DNA from: JAEUPI01 sp963814435
GTDB taxonomy: Bacteria; Pseudomonadota; Gammaproteobacteria; Burkholderiales; Burkholderiaceae_C
Reading direction: 5' to 3'
NCBI GenBank assembly: GCA_963814435.1
Contig: CAWFCV010000035.1
Location: 186,001 to 250,000 of the forward strand
DNA: 64,000 bases
In this document: positions 17,951 through 26,172 of the stretch, piece by piece
Layout: each line of letters begins with the position of its first letter
How positions within the stretch are numbered: the first letter of the stretch is position 1
Notes under the pieces: generated by a model
Database searches by the model: none
The model's input: only the letters and a program-made list of their open reading frames with translations
Told to the model about the DNA's origin: nothing
Program-made: the position numbers and the translations under genes

Positions 17951-19003
17951 ATGAGCACGTTGACCCTTTCCCAACGCACCCAGCAACTGCCCCGGCAGTG
18001 TCCGAAGTTGTTCCTGCTCGCGGCTGCGATCGTCTGGTGCGCGCTCTACCAGTCGCTGAGCCCGGCATCCGAGGCGCTGGTCGCGGCCTTGCCCGTGGAT
18101 CGCGCCAGCCACCTCGGCGGCGCGTTGCAGTTCTTCCTCTACGACACACCGAAGGTGCTGCTGCTGCTCACGGCGGTGGTGTTCGTGATGGGGATGATCA
18201 ACTCCTACTTCACCCCCGAGCGAACCCGGGCGCTGCTGGCAGGCAGGACCGCAGGCGTGGCAAACATCATGGCCGCCAGCCTCGGCATCGTGACCCCGTT
18301 CTGCTCCTGCTCTGCCGTGCCCCTGTTCATCGGTTTCGTGCAGGCCGGTGTTCCGTTGGGCGTGACCTTTTCGTTCCTGATCTCGGCACCGATGGTCAAC
18401 GAGGTGGCGCTGGCATTGCTGTTCGGGCTGTTCGGCTGGAAGATCGCTGCGCTGTACTTGGGGCTGGGCCTCATGGTGGCCATCGTCGCCGGCTGGGTGA
18501 TCGGTCGGATGAAGATGGAGCGCTACCTGGAGGACTGGGTGCGCGACATGCCGAAGGTGCACGCCGCCACCGGCGAGGACACTCTGACGCTGGCCGAACG
18601 CGTCGAAGGCGGCTTCGCCAGCGTGCGCGAGATCGTCGGCAAGGTATGGCCTTACATCCTCGCGGGCATCGCCATCGGTGCGGCCATCCACGGTTGGGTG
18701 CCTCAGGACTTCATGGCGTCGTTCATGGGCAGGGATGCCTGGTGGTCGGTGCCGCTGGCGGTGTTGATCGGCGTGCCGATGTACACGAATGCCGCCGGGA
18801 TCATCCCGATCGTGCAGGCCCTGCTCGCCAAGGGTGCGGCGCTCGGCACCGTGCTGGCCTTCATGATGAGCGTGATCGCGCTCTCGCTGCCCGAGATGAT
18901 CATCCTTCGCAAGGTGCTGAAGGTGCGGCTGATTGCCACGTTTGCCGGTGTGGTCGCCACGGGCATCCTGATCGTGGGCTACGTCTTCAACCTGGTGCTC
19001 TGA
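17951..19003 (+). CDS. arsP: ArsP-type permease (organoarsenical efflux, DUF318/YraQ family)
   Basis: 350 residues with about eight membrane helices and the family signature TPFCSCSAVPLF near residues 115-126, whose Cys pair is tied to trivalent organoarsenical transport. A second conserved block, GVPMYTNAAGIIPI, lies near residue 275. The family exports methylarsenite and aromatic As(III), which complements ArsI encoded upstream. An FNR-like site precedes it and a small thioredoxin-like gene follows by 35 nt. Homologues without arsenic function exist, but the context supports ArsP. Confidence 0.82.
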   Translation: MSTLTLSQRTQQLPRQCPKLFLLAAAIVWCALYQSLSPASEALVAALPVDRASHLGGALQFFLYDTPKVLLLLTAVVFVMGMINSYFTPERTRALLAGRTAGVANIMAASLGIVTPFCSCSAVPLFIGFVQAGVPLGVTFSFLISAPMVNEVALALLFGLFGWKIAALYLGLGLMVAIVAGWVIGRMKMERYLEDWVRDMPKVHAATGEDTLTLAERVEGGFASVREIVGKVWPYILAGIAIGAAIHGWVPQDFMASFMGRDAWWSVPLAVLIGVPMYTNAAGIIPIVQALLAKGAALGTVLAFMMSVIALSLPEMIILRKVLKVRLIATFAGVVATGILIVGYVFNLVL

Positions 19004-19038
19004 GTGCACCCTTGCATCTTCAACTCCTGGAGCCCGTC

Positions 19039-19272
19039 ATGGACATCAAAGTACTCGGCACCGGTTGTGCCAACTGCAAGCACACCGTCGCGCTGATCGA
19101 GCAGGCCGCGAAGACCAAGGGCGTGGCAGTGACGCTCAGCAAGGTCGAGGAGATGCGGGACATCATGGGCTACGGCGTGATGTCCACACCGGCCGTGGTC
19201 ATCGATGGCGAGGTCGTTCACGCTGGCGGTGTGCCCAGCCGCAACAAGGTAGAGCAGTGGCTGAGCGCGTGA
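19039..19272 (+). CDS. Small thioredoxin-like redox-active disulfide protein
   Basis: 77 residues with MDIKVLGTGCANCK at the start (CxxC at residues 10-13) and cis-Pro loop STPAVVIDGEV. This is the small redox-active disulfide protein family often found beside DUF318 permeases. It is clearly paralogous to the N-terminal domain of the ArsA fusion at 20343: both share the KVLGxGCxxC start, TPAVVID and VVHxGGxP. It may shuttle As(III) or reduce a partner of ArsP. Confidence 0.85.
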   Translation: MDIKVLGTGCANCKHTVALIEQAAKTKGVAVTLSKVEEMRDIMGYGVMSTPAVVIDGEVVHAGGVPSRNKVEQWLSA

Positions 19273-19312
19273 ACGCGCCTGCGGGTCCGGCGATCCGCGG
19301 CCGGAATTCGCC

Positions 19313-20224
19313 ATGAGCACGGGCCACGATCACAGCCACGCGCCAGCCAAATTCAACCGTGCCTTCGCCACCGGGATCGCCCTGAACGCGGCCTTCGTCG
19401 CGATCGAGGCGTTCTACGGATGGAAAGTGGATTCGCTCGCGCTGCTGGCCGATGCCGGGCACAACCTGAGTGACGTGATCGGCCTCATGCTCGCCTGGGG
19501 TGGCGCACTCGCCGGCAGGCTGCGTCCGGATGCCCGCCACACCTACGGCTGGAAGCGCGCCAGCATCCTGGCGGCGTTCATCAATGCGATGTTGCTGCTG
19601 GTCGCCATGGGCTCGTTGGCCTGGGAGGCGGTCCATCGCCTGCAGTCACCGCAACCGATCGAAGGGGTCACGATCATGGTGGTGGCGGGCATCGGCATCG
19701 TCGTCAACACGTCCACGGCACTGCTGTTCATGCGGGGCCGCGAAGACGATCTCAACATCCGTGGTGCGTTCTTACACATGGCTGCCGACGCGCTGGTCTC
19801 GGCCGGCGTCGTGGTCGCCGGCGGTCTCGCGCTGCGGTTCGGCTGGACCTGGCTCGACCCGGTGGTGAGTCTGCTCATCGCCGCGGTCATCGTCGTCGGC
19901 ACGTGGAGCCTGTTCAAGCAATCGCTGCACCTGCTGTTCGACGGGGTGCCTGAAGGCGTGAATCTGAGGGAGGTGCAGGCGCTGCTCGAAAGCCTGCCCG
20001 GCGTGGACCGTGTGCACGACTTGCACGTGTGGGCCATGGGCACGGCAGAGATCGCCATGACCGCTCACCTGGTGATGCCCAGCGGGCAGGCCGATGATGC
20101 CTTCCTTCAGGACGCCACCCAGCGCCTGCATGACGGGTTCGATATCGAACATGTGACGCTGCAGGTGGTCCGTGTGCCGTTCACGGCCGCGTGCGCGCCG
20201 CCGCAACCGGCGCCCTTGCCCTGA
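19313..20224 (+). CDS. Cation diffusion facilitator (CzcD-like) metal exporter
   Basis: 303 residues. A His-rich start (TGHDHSHAP) is followed by six membrane helices. The metal-binding pairs are SLALLADAGHNLSD in helix 2 and GAFLHMAADALVSAG in helix 5, the HD-HD pattern typical of Zn/Co/Cd exporters. A cytoplasmic C-terminal domain contains VHDLHVWAMG. It sits between the thioredoxin and arsA genes and probably broadens the island to divalent metals. Confidence 0.9.
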   Translation: MSTGHDHSHAPAKFNRAFATGIALNAAFVAIEAFYGWKVDSLALLADAGHNLSDVIGLMLAWGGALAGRLRPDARHTYGWKRASILAAFINAMLLLVAMGSLAWEAVHRLQSPQPIEGVTIMVVAGIGIVVNTSTALLFMRGREDDLNIRGAFLHMAADALVSAGVVVAGGLALRFGWTWLDPVVSLLIAAVIVVGTWSLFKQSLHLLFDGVPEGVNLREVQALLESLPGVDRVHDLHVWAMGTAEIAMTAHLVMPSGQADDAFLQDATQRLHDGFDIEHVTLQVVRVPFTAACAPPQPAPLP

Positions 20225-20342
20225 TGAACGCGCGCGCATGCAGTGCGGCAACGAACAGACATCGGGTCGCCGGCCTCGCGCGCTGATCGCCGACAAGCCG
20301 ACATGTGCCAGGAAGAGCAGAGTTCCCTCAGAGGACATTCAA

Positions 20343-22430
20343 ATGAAGATCAAGGTTCTGGGATCGGGGTGCAGCAAGTGCCGCAGCACGATCGGCATCA
20401 TCGAACGGGTGGCCCGCGACGAGGACGTCGAGGTCGAGATCATCAAGGTCGAAAGCCCCGAAGAGATCAGGCGACACGGTGTGCACGCCACGCCGGCCGT
20501 GGTCATCGACGACCAGGTGGTGCACAGCGGCGGCATTCCGGCGCACGAATCAGTGCGGACATGGTTCAAGCCAAGCGGCATGGGGTTCCTGAACCACCCG
20601 ACGCGACACCTCTTCTTCACCGGCAAAGGCGGTGTCGGCAAGACCTCGTTGTCGGCGGCCGCAGCGCTGACCCTGGCCGATGCCGGCAAGAAGGTGCTGC
20701 TCGTCAGCACCGACGCCGCATCGAACCTCGACGAAATGCTGGGGATCGAGCTTCGCAACACCCCCGTCCTGGTGCCTGGTGCGACCGGCCTGTCGGTGCT
20801 CAACATCGACCCCGACAACGCGGCCGAGTCCTACCGCCAGCGGGTTCTGGCGCAGATGGGCGCGGGCGCCAGCGCACAGGAGCTCTCCACCGTGCGCGAG
20901 CAGCTGTCCGGTGCCTGTACCACCGAGATCGCCTCGTTCGACGAGTTCTCGTCCCTTCTCGCCGATAGGGCGGGGTACTACGACCACATCGTCTTCGACA
21001 CGGCACCGACCGGACACACCCTGCGCCTGCTCAGCCTGCCCAAGGCCTGGACCGGCTTCCTGGATGGCAACGACCGCGGCGCGTCATGCCTCGGCCCGCA
21101 TTCGGGACTGAAGATGCAGGAAGCTCGATTCAAGGCCGCGCTCGACGCCTTGAGCGATCCGGCCAGGACGACCGTGATCCTGGTGACGCGCCCTGACCAA
21201 GGCGCCATCGCCGAAGCCGCGCGCACGTCGGAAGATCTGCGTGAACTGGGGTTGAACAACCAGCGCCTGGCGATCAATGCCGTCTTCCATGCCAGCGAGC
21301 GCACGGATGTCGTGGCTTGCTCGATCGAGGATCTGGGACGGCAAGCACTGGGCGGCATGCCAGAGTCGCTGCGCGCACTGCCGCAGGACCGAGTGCCACT
21401 GCGGGCCTTCGATACGGTCGGCCTTCCCGCCTTGCGCGCACTGCTGACCACAGGTGCCGGCCCGATCACGCCGCACACGACTTCGGTTGTGCAAGCCAGT
21501 GAACAGATTCAAGGCCTCGGCGCGCTGGCCGACGAGCTTGCCGCCGCCGATCACGGACTGATCATGGTGATGGGTAAAGGCGGCGTCGGCAAGACGACAG
21601 TCGCCGCGGCCTTGGCTTTGGGCCTGATACAGCGCGGCAAGACCGTGCACCTCAGCACCACCGATCCGGCCGCCCACCTGGCGGGAACGCTGAACGGCGA
21701 CGTGCCTGGTTTGAGCGTGAGCCGCATCGATCCGAAGGTCGAGACGCAACGCTACATCGACAAGATCTTGGCTGCCAAGTCACCCAAGCTCGACGCGGCG
21801 GAGCAGGCGCTGCTGCTGGAAGACCTGCAATCGCCCTGTACCGAAGAGGTGGCCGTCTTCCACGCTTTCTCGCGCATCGTCAGCGAGGGTCGCAGCGCCT
21901 TCGTCGTGCTGGACACCGCGCCCACCGGCCATTCGATGCTGCTGATGGACGCGACCGGTGCCTACCACCGGCAGATGACGCGCGAGTTCGAAGGGCGGGG
22001 CGCCGCGCGCGTCGTCACGCCGCTGATGAGACTGCAGGACGCTGGGTACACCAAGATCATTCTGGTGACGCTGCCGGAGGTGACGCCTGTGTCGCAGGCG
22101 GCTGCGCTTCAGGAGGACCTTCGCCGCGCCAGCATCGAGCCCTATGCCTGGGTGCTCAACAAGAGCGTGCTGGCCGCAGGCACGCGCGATCCCATGCTGG
22201 CAGCGCGGCTGGCAGGTGAACGCAAGCAGATCGACCGGATGGCCGCAGGGCTGGCCAAACGCATGTTCGCGCTTCCCTGGTTGATCGTGCCGCCGATCGG
22301 GCTTCGCGAGCTGTCCCGGCTGTGCAACGGCCCTGAGCGCACTTGGCGAAGTGTCCGGACTGCCGCGACCGCGCTTAGGGCTTCTTCCGTCGCGAGCTTG
22401 CCTGAGACCGGGCATCATCGCGATCCATGA
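20343..22430 (+). CDS. arsA: Fusion of thioredoxin-like domain to ArsA arsenite-efflux ATPase
   Basis: ATG 20343 has GAGGA 7 nt upstream; 695 residues. Residues 1-77 are a redox-active disulfide domain (GSGCSKC, ATPAVVID). After a 4-residue link, ArsA starts in frame. Both ATPase halves are complete: GKGGVGKTS and GKGGVGKTT P-loops, each with a DTAPTGH switch. The three As(III)-binding Cys of ArsA appear as SGACTTE, GASCLG and QSPCTEE. ArsA normally stands alone and receives As(III) from ArsD, which is absent here. The fused CxxC domain may take the ArsD role. No arsB is in the window, so the partner is probably Acr3 or ArsP. A frameshift having joined two genes is possible but not needed. 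Confidence 0.88.
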   Translation: MKIKVLGSGCSKCRSTIGIIERVARDEDVEVEIIKVESPEEIRRHGVHATPAVVIDDQVVHSGGIPAHESVRTWFKPSGMGFLNHPTRHLFFTGKGGVGKTSLSAAAALTLADAGKKVLLVSTDAASNLDEMLGIELRNTPVLVPGATGLSVLNIDPDNAAESYRQRVLAQMGAGASAQELSTVREQLSGACTTEIASFDEFSSLLADRAGYYDHIVFDTAPTGHTLRLLSLPKAWTGFLDGNDRGASCLGPHSGLKMQEARFKAALDALSDPARTTVILVTRPDQGAIAEAARTSEDLRELGLNNQRLAINAVFHASERTDVVACSIEDLGRQALGGMPESLRALPQDRVPLRAFDTVGLPALRALLTTGAGPITPHTTSVVQASEQIQGLGALADELAAADHGLIMVMGKGGVGKTTVAAALALGLIQRGKTVHLSTTDPAAHLAGTLNGDVPGLSVSRIDPKVETQRYIDKILAAKSPKLDAAEQALLLEDLQSPCTEEVAVFHAFSRIVSEGRSAFVVLDTAPTGHSMLLMDATGAYHRQMTREFEGRGAARVVTPLMRLQDAGYTKIILVTLPEVTPVSQAAALQEDLRRASIEPYAWVLNKSVLAAGTRDPMLAARLAGERKQIDRMAAGLAKRMFALPWLIVPPIGLRELSRLCNGPERTWRSVRTAATALRASSVASLPETGHHRDP

Positions 22431-22942
22431 AAGTCTTCGGCATCGCCGGCCATTCCGGCATGGGCAAGACCACGCTGATCGAGCGGCTGGTGCCCGCCTT
22501 GTCGTCACGTGGTCTTGTGGTCTCGCTGATCAAGCACAGCCACAAGAACATCGACATCGACCGGCCGGGCAAGGACTCGTACCGACTGCGCGAGTCGGGC
22601 TGCAAGGAAGTGCTGCTGCTCGGTAACGACCGCTGGGCGCTGATGCACGAGCTGCGCGGCGCCGACGAGCCGCCGCTGGACTACCTGCTCGACCGCATGC
22701 AGCACTGCGACCTGGTGCTGATCGAGGGCTTCAAGAACGGCGGTTTTCCGAAGCTGGAGGTGTGGCGCGCCGAGGTCGGCAAGCCGCTGCTGTGGCCGGA
22801 CTGGCCGGGCATCGAGGTCATCGCCTGCGACGATCCGGGGCGACTTCCATCGATGGCGCTGCCGGCGGCGGTCGAGCAGCGCGACCTGGCCGACGTGGCG
22901 TCGATCGCCGATTGTGTGTTGAGGCGCGCCGTCACGCGTTGA
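22427..22942 (+). CDS. mobB: Molybdopterin-guanine dinucleotide biosynthesis adaptor protein MobB
   Basis: 171 residues with P-loop GHSGMGKTTL near residue 8, IKHSHKNIDIDRPGKDSYRL and LVLIEGFKNGGFPKLEV, all typical of MobB. It binds GTP and helps MobA make the bis-MGD cofactor used by DMSO-reductase-family enzymes, two of which are encoded in this window. The start overlaps the arsA stop (ATGA), so it is co-translated with the arsenic operon. The 3' end overlaps the convergent gene at 22932 by 11 nt. Confidence 0.93.
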   Translation: MKVFGIAGHSGMGKTTLIERLVPALSSRGLVVSLIKHSHKNIDIDRPGKDSYRLRESGCKEVLLLGNDRWALMHELRGADEPPLDYLLDRMQHCDLVLIEGFKNGGFPKLEVWRAEVGKPLLWPDWPGIEVIACDDPGRLPSMALPAAVEQRDLADVASIADCVLRRAVTR

Positions 22943-23342
22943 CGTGCAGCCCAGGGACCGCGGCGGCCACGTGCGCGTGGCGTTGCGCGGCGTCGTCCAC
23001 GGCCTGCTGCAATGGCAGGCCGGCCTCGACACCGTCCATGATCATGCGCTGCAGGATCGCGCCGAGCATCGCCACGTTGTCGGCCATCATCGGCTCCAGT
23101 TCGCGCAGGAACTGGCAGGCCGGTGGATCGTAGGCGTAGCCGGAGAGAAACTGCTCCAGGTCCTGGGCCGTGGCCAACGCGTGGCACAGGTCGTATACCA
23201 GGTTGAAGGTCTGGCGTTGGCGGAGCTCGTCGCCCGCCGCGGTGTTCAGTCGCACCTCCTCGGCCAGGTCGTGCCGGAACGCCTCCAGGCTGTAGCCGCT
23301 GCGGGCCTTGACGACGTCTTCGGGGGTGAATTCCCAATGCAT
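22932..23342 (-). CDS. Conserved-looking small helical protein at the end of the molybdoenzyme operon
   Basis: 136 residues, mostly helical, with no family I recognise. It starts MHWEFTPEDVVKARSGY and has no Cys cluster, signal peptide or membrane segment. The start is 21 nt after the FeS-protein stop, so it belongs to the operon running from 31380. Its position among accessory genes suggests a role in assembling or serving the molybdoenzyme, but nothing in the sequence proves it. Confidence 0.7.
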   Translation of the reverse strand: MHWEFTPEDVVKARSGYSLEAFRHDLAEEVRLNTAAGDELRQRQTFNLVYDLCHALATAQDLEQFLSGYAYDPPACQFLRELEPMMADNVAMLGAILQRMIMDGVEAGLPLQQAVDDAAQRHAHVAAAVPGLHVNA

Positions 23343-23363
23343 AGCGGGCTCCTCGATGTGGGT

Positions 23364-24470
23364 TCAACCAAAGATGGCCGTGAACGCATGCTCGTCGTCG
23401 CTGCAGACGGCGCAGGTGGACTGCGGTGACGGCGAGACGAAGTGGCGGTCGCAGCGCGCGCAGCGCTGCTTGGACATTTCCAGCAACCGGATCGGTGGCT
23501 GCTCGGGCCTCGCGTCGCTGCGCTCGCGCGCGTCGAGCACGCGCGGCTGACACACCTCCAGGCAGACCTGACAGCCGACACAGCGATCGGTCTGGAAGGT
23601 CAGCGCCCAGTCGCCGGGGTTCTCGTCGATCTGAATCGCGCCCGTCGGGCAGACCCGGAAACAGGCCTCGCACAAAGTGCAGCCGCTGTGCAGCCTGAGC
23701 TGCATCAGCGGCAGCGCGTCGTGCAGCGGTATCGCGATCGGTTGATCGTCGGCGCGCTTGCAGACGATCTGCAGCAGGTCGCGATGCTCGGGCAGGCCGT
23801 ACGGCCCGGCGCGAATGGCACCGGCCGGCACGCTTGGCGGCGGCGACGCCGCCGCGGCCTCGGCCATGTCGCTCGAGGCGCGATGCACGATGCGCCTGAA
23901 GAGTTGGCGCCGCGCCGAATCGAACTTGGCGGCGCGCCGCGGCGCCGCGGGCGAGCCGGTCTGCTCGACGACCGGCACGACCCACGGCGGGTCGGATTCG
24001 GCGCGCACGCCATCGTGCAAGGTGTTCAACGCGTCCAGGTTCTCGGCCAGCTGCGCCGCGCCCTTCGCACCATGAGCGCATGCGCCGCAGTGCCAGGCAC
24101 CACGCAACATCAACGGCAGGCCGCGCTTGGCAAAGTACGCCAGCATCACGCCTTGCACGGCGCCCAGGCATGGCACCACCGCATCGGCCGTGGCGCCCGA
24201 CGGCGCGCACGCGAAGCTCCAGCTCGGCTGGCGGATGGCCTGCCGCAGCAGCTCGATGGGCTGGTACGACGGGCTGTCCCAGGCTGCGGTGGGGCACGCC
24301 GCGGTGCACAGCCCGCAGTCCTGGCAGCGGGCCGGGTCGAGCCTGGCACCCTCGTCGTTGAGCGCGATCGCGTCGTGCGGGCAGGCGTCGGCGCAGCGCG
24401 TGCACTGGCTGTAGCGGTAGCGGTAGCGCGTGCACCGATTGGCGTGCAGCTGTGGTGCGCCCAGGCTCAT
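23364..24470 (-). CDS. Large multi-cluster ferredoxin-type protein (molybdoenzyme operon)
   Basis: 368 residues. Two [4Fe-4S] motifs lie near the N-terminus (CTRCADACPHDA and CQDCGLCTAACP) and two near residues 255-300 (CTLCEACFRVCP and CVGCQVCLEVCQ). Extra Cys are seen in WHCGACAHG and in a C-terminal CARC...CAVC pair that looks like a zinc or rubredoxin-like knuckle. The middle region (VVPCLGAVQGVMLAYF) may bind a cofactor or partner. It has no export signal, so it probably acts in the cytoplasm as an electron donor in enzyme maturation or as a soluble redox partner. Precise family unknown. Confidence 0.75.
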   Translation of the reverse strand: MSLGAPQLHANRCTRYRYRYSQCTRCADACPHDAIALNDEGARLDPARCQDCGLCTAACPTAAWDSPSYQPIELLRQAIRQPSWSFACAPSGATADAVVPCLGAVQGVMLAYFAKRGLPLMLRGAWHCGACAHGAKGAAQLAENLDALNTLHDGVRAESDPPWVVPVVEQTGSPAAPRRAAKFDSARRQLFRRIVHRASSDMAEAAAASPPPSVPAGAIRAGPYGLPEHRDLLQIVCKRADDQPIAIPLHDALPLMQLRLHSGCTLCEACFRVCPTGAIQIDENPGDWALTFQTDRCVGCQVCLEVCQPRVLDARERSDARPEQPPIRLLEMSKQRCARCDRHFVSPSPQSTCAVCSDDEHAFTAIFG

Positions 24471-24510
24471 CGGGGCACCCTGCGCTCTGCGGCCGGCGCG
24501 CGGTGCGGCC

Positions 24511-24975
24511 TCATGGCGCCTTCTTGCGCAGCAGCGTCTGCAGTGGCGTGTCCTGCTCGCAGGTGTTGCGCGGGATCACGAAGCTGCGGCTGCCCTGCAC
24601 CGAGCCAGCGGCGGCCTGCTGGTCGATGAGGATCGACTCCCACACCGGATGTCCGCCGCGCACCGCCACGATCGCCTTGCCCGGGTAGGCCTTCTCGAGC
24701 GCGCGGGCGACCTTCGTTGCCGCGGCATCGCTGTCGGCGATCACCACCACGGTGGCGGTGGGATTGATCTTCATGCCCGCTTGGTAGGGCAGCGCCTCGG
24801 CCAGCGGCAGCGCGTTGCGCCGCTCGTCGGCGCGGGCGTCGACGACACAGCAGGGGGGCTGGCTCTGCAGAGCGTGCACCAGCTGGGCCTTGCCCAGCAG
24901 CTTGACGTCGGCCCAGGCCGACGTGGCGACCAGCGATGCAAGCACCACCTGCAGGCCATGCGTTGCCGCGCTCAT
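24511..24975 (-). CDS. Periplasmic rhodanese-like domain protein
   Basis: ATG 24975 gives 154 residues with a cleavable signal peptide ending SAWA near residue 22. The body is a single rhodanese-like fold: VVDARADERRNALPLAEALPY, then TVVVIADSDAAATKVARAL and AVRGGHPVWES. The loop where active rhodaneses have Cys reads IADSDAAAT, so it is probably not a sulfurtransferase. Two Cys (PPCCVVDA) precede the Asp of the fold. It lies 2 nt after the HisA-like gene and may bind or deliver a ligand for the enzyme system. Confidence 0.75.
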   Translation of the reverse strand: MSAATHGLQVVLASLVATSAWADVKLLGKAQLVHALQSQPPCCVVDARADERRNALPLAEALPYQAGMKINPTATVVVIADSDAAATKVARALEKAYPGKAIVAVRGGHPVWESILIDQQAAAGSVQGSRSFVIPRNTCEQDTPLQTLLRKKAP

Positions 24976-24977
24976 GC

Positions 24978-25751
24978 CTACCCCTGCGCCTCGCCGGCGG
25001 GTGCCAGCAGCGCGTCGCGATTCTTGAACAGCGCAGGCGGCAGTGCGATGCGTCGGACTTGGCCGTAGCGGACCCATTCGTCAAGACGGGGCGCATCATC
25101 GTCGGCCGGTGCGACGCAGATGCGATCGCCAAAGGTCTCGACCAGTCCGGCGCACAGGTTCAGGTCGGCATCGTCGCGGATGTCCACCTGCACCAGCAGC
25201 GCCTGAGCGCCGCCTTGCACCATCTGGGCCAGCCATCGGCTCGCGCGCGGGGCGCCGACCGAACCGTCGCTGCGCAGGATCTCCCAGTCTGGCTCGCAGG
25301 TCGATGGCGTCACCACCTTGAAGTCGGCGTTCGACACGGTCTCGAACGACCAGTGGTTGGCCAGCCGCCGCAGCCTTGCGTAAACGCCAACGCGCGCGCC
25401 GCCGAAGCGCGCGACCAGGCGAGTCATCACGCTGGCATCGACCAGCGCCGCATCACCCACGAAAACCTGGGTCACCCCTTGTTCGAGCAGCGTCGCGGCG
25501 CGCGCCTCGCCGCCGTGGGCCAGCACCACGCCGCGCGCTGGTCCAGCGTCGGGCGGGTCCGTCGCGGCGTCGAAGACCAGTGCCGCGCCGAACTCGCGCG
25601 CCTCGCGCGCGTGGGCGGCCAGGCAGTGCACGCGAGTCACCGCAGGCCCCGGCGTGGCGGGCGCCGTCACGCCGGCGGTCGGATGCAAACCAGCGGCGGG
25701 CGGCGGCGCGGCATCCTCAAGGCGCACGGCGGTGGAACTGGAACTTGGCAT
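24978..25751 (-). CDS. HisA/HisF-like TIM-barrel protein of unknown function
   Basis: ATG 25751 gives 257 residues and overlaps the upstream gene by 35 nt. The part from residue 70 onward reads like a HisA-type beta/alpha barrel: VVLAHGGEARAATLLEQGV, then VFVGDAALVDASVM and RVGVYARLRR, and a C-terminal half with QALLVQVDIRDD. The histidine-pathway phosphate motifs are not obvious, so another substrate is likely. A HisA-like protein in a molybdoenzyme operon is unusual and worth following up. The fold call is by pattern only. Confidence 0.6.
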   Translation of the reverse strand: MPSSSSTAVRLEDAAPPPAAGLHPTAGVTAPATPGPAVTRVHCLAAHAREAREFGAALVFDAATDPPDAGPARGVVLAHGGEARAATLLEQGVTQVFVGDAALVDASVMTRLVARFGGARVGVYARLRRLANHWSFETVSNADFKVVTPSTCEPDWEILRSDGSVGAPRASRWLAQMVQGGAQALLVQVDIRDDADLNLCAGLVETFGDRICVAPADDDAPRLDEWVRYGQVRRIALPPALFKNRDALLAPAGEAQG

Positions 25752-26166
25752 ACACGAACGGCCACACCGGGCAGGCCGCATCCGGCGCCAGGCCCACCAG
25801 CAGCGGGCGCAAGTCGAGCAGCGTGGCCACGATCGGCTCGACTTCGACGCCCATGAAGCGCGGGCTGTACTTGGTCAGCGTCAGCAGCGCATCGTCGACC
25901 ATCATCAACGCACCTTCCTGGTTGTGGTGCTGCGTGAAGTACAAGGCCAGCGTCGCGAAGGCCAGCGCCTGCAAGAACTGCGCTTCCGGATCATCGGTCC
26001 CGAGCACGCTGTTGCGGATCAATCGCGACCAGCGCCGGTTGAGCCAGTCGTGCAGGTCGTCGAGCTCATTGGCGTCCCACATCGCCGCCACCTCGCTCCA
26101 GTCGAGCTCGCCCAGCACCTGACGGTCGGGCGGCTGGATGGGTCGCGATTGCAGGTCGTACAGCAT
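25717..26166 (-). CDS. Hypothetical protein in molybdoenzyme operon
   Basis: 149 residues, no recognised family. It starts MLYDLQSRPIQPPDRQVLGELDW and has a helical core with RWSRLIRNSVLG and FATLALYFTQHHNQEGAL. It has no signal, membrane helix or Cys cluster (only one Cys). It follows the chaperone gene by 6 nt and overlaps the next gene. It may be an enzyme-specific maturation factor. Confidence 0.7.
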   Translation of the reverse strand: MLYDLQSRPIQPPDRQVLGELDWSEVAAMWDANELDDLHDWLNRRWSRLIRNSVLGTDDPEAQFLQALAFATLALYFTQHHNQEGALMMVDDALLTLTKYSPRFMGVEVEPIVATLLDLRPLLVGLAPDAACPVWPFVYAKFQFHRRAP

Positions 26167-26172
26167 GCCGGC

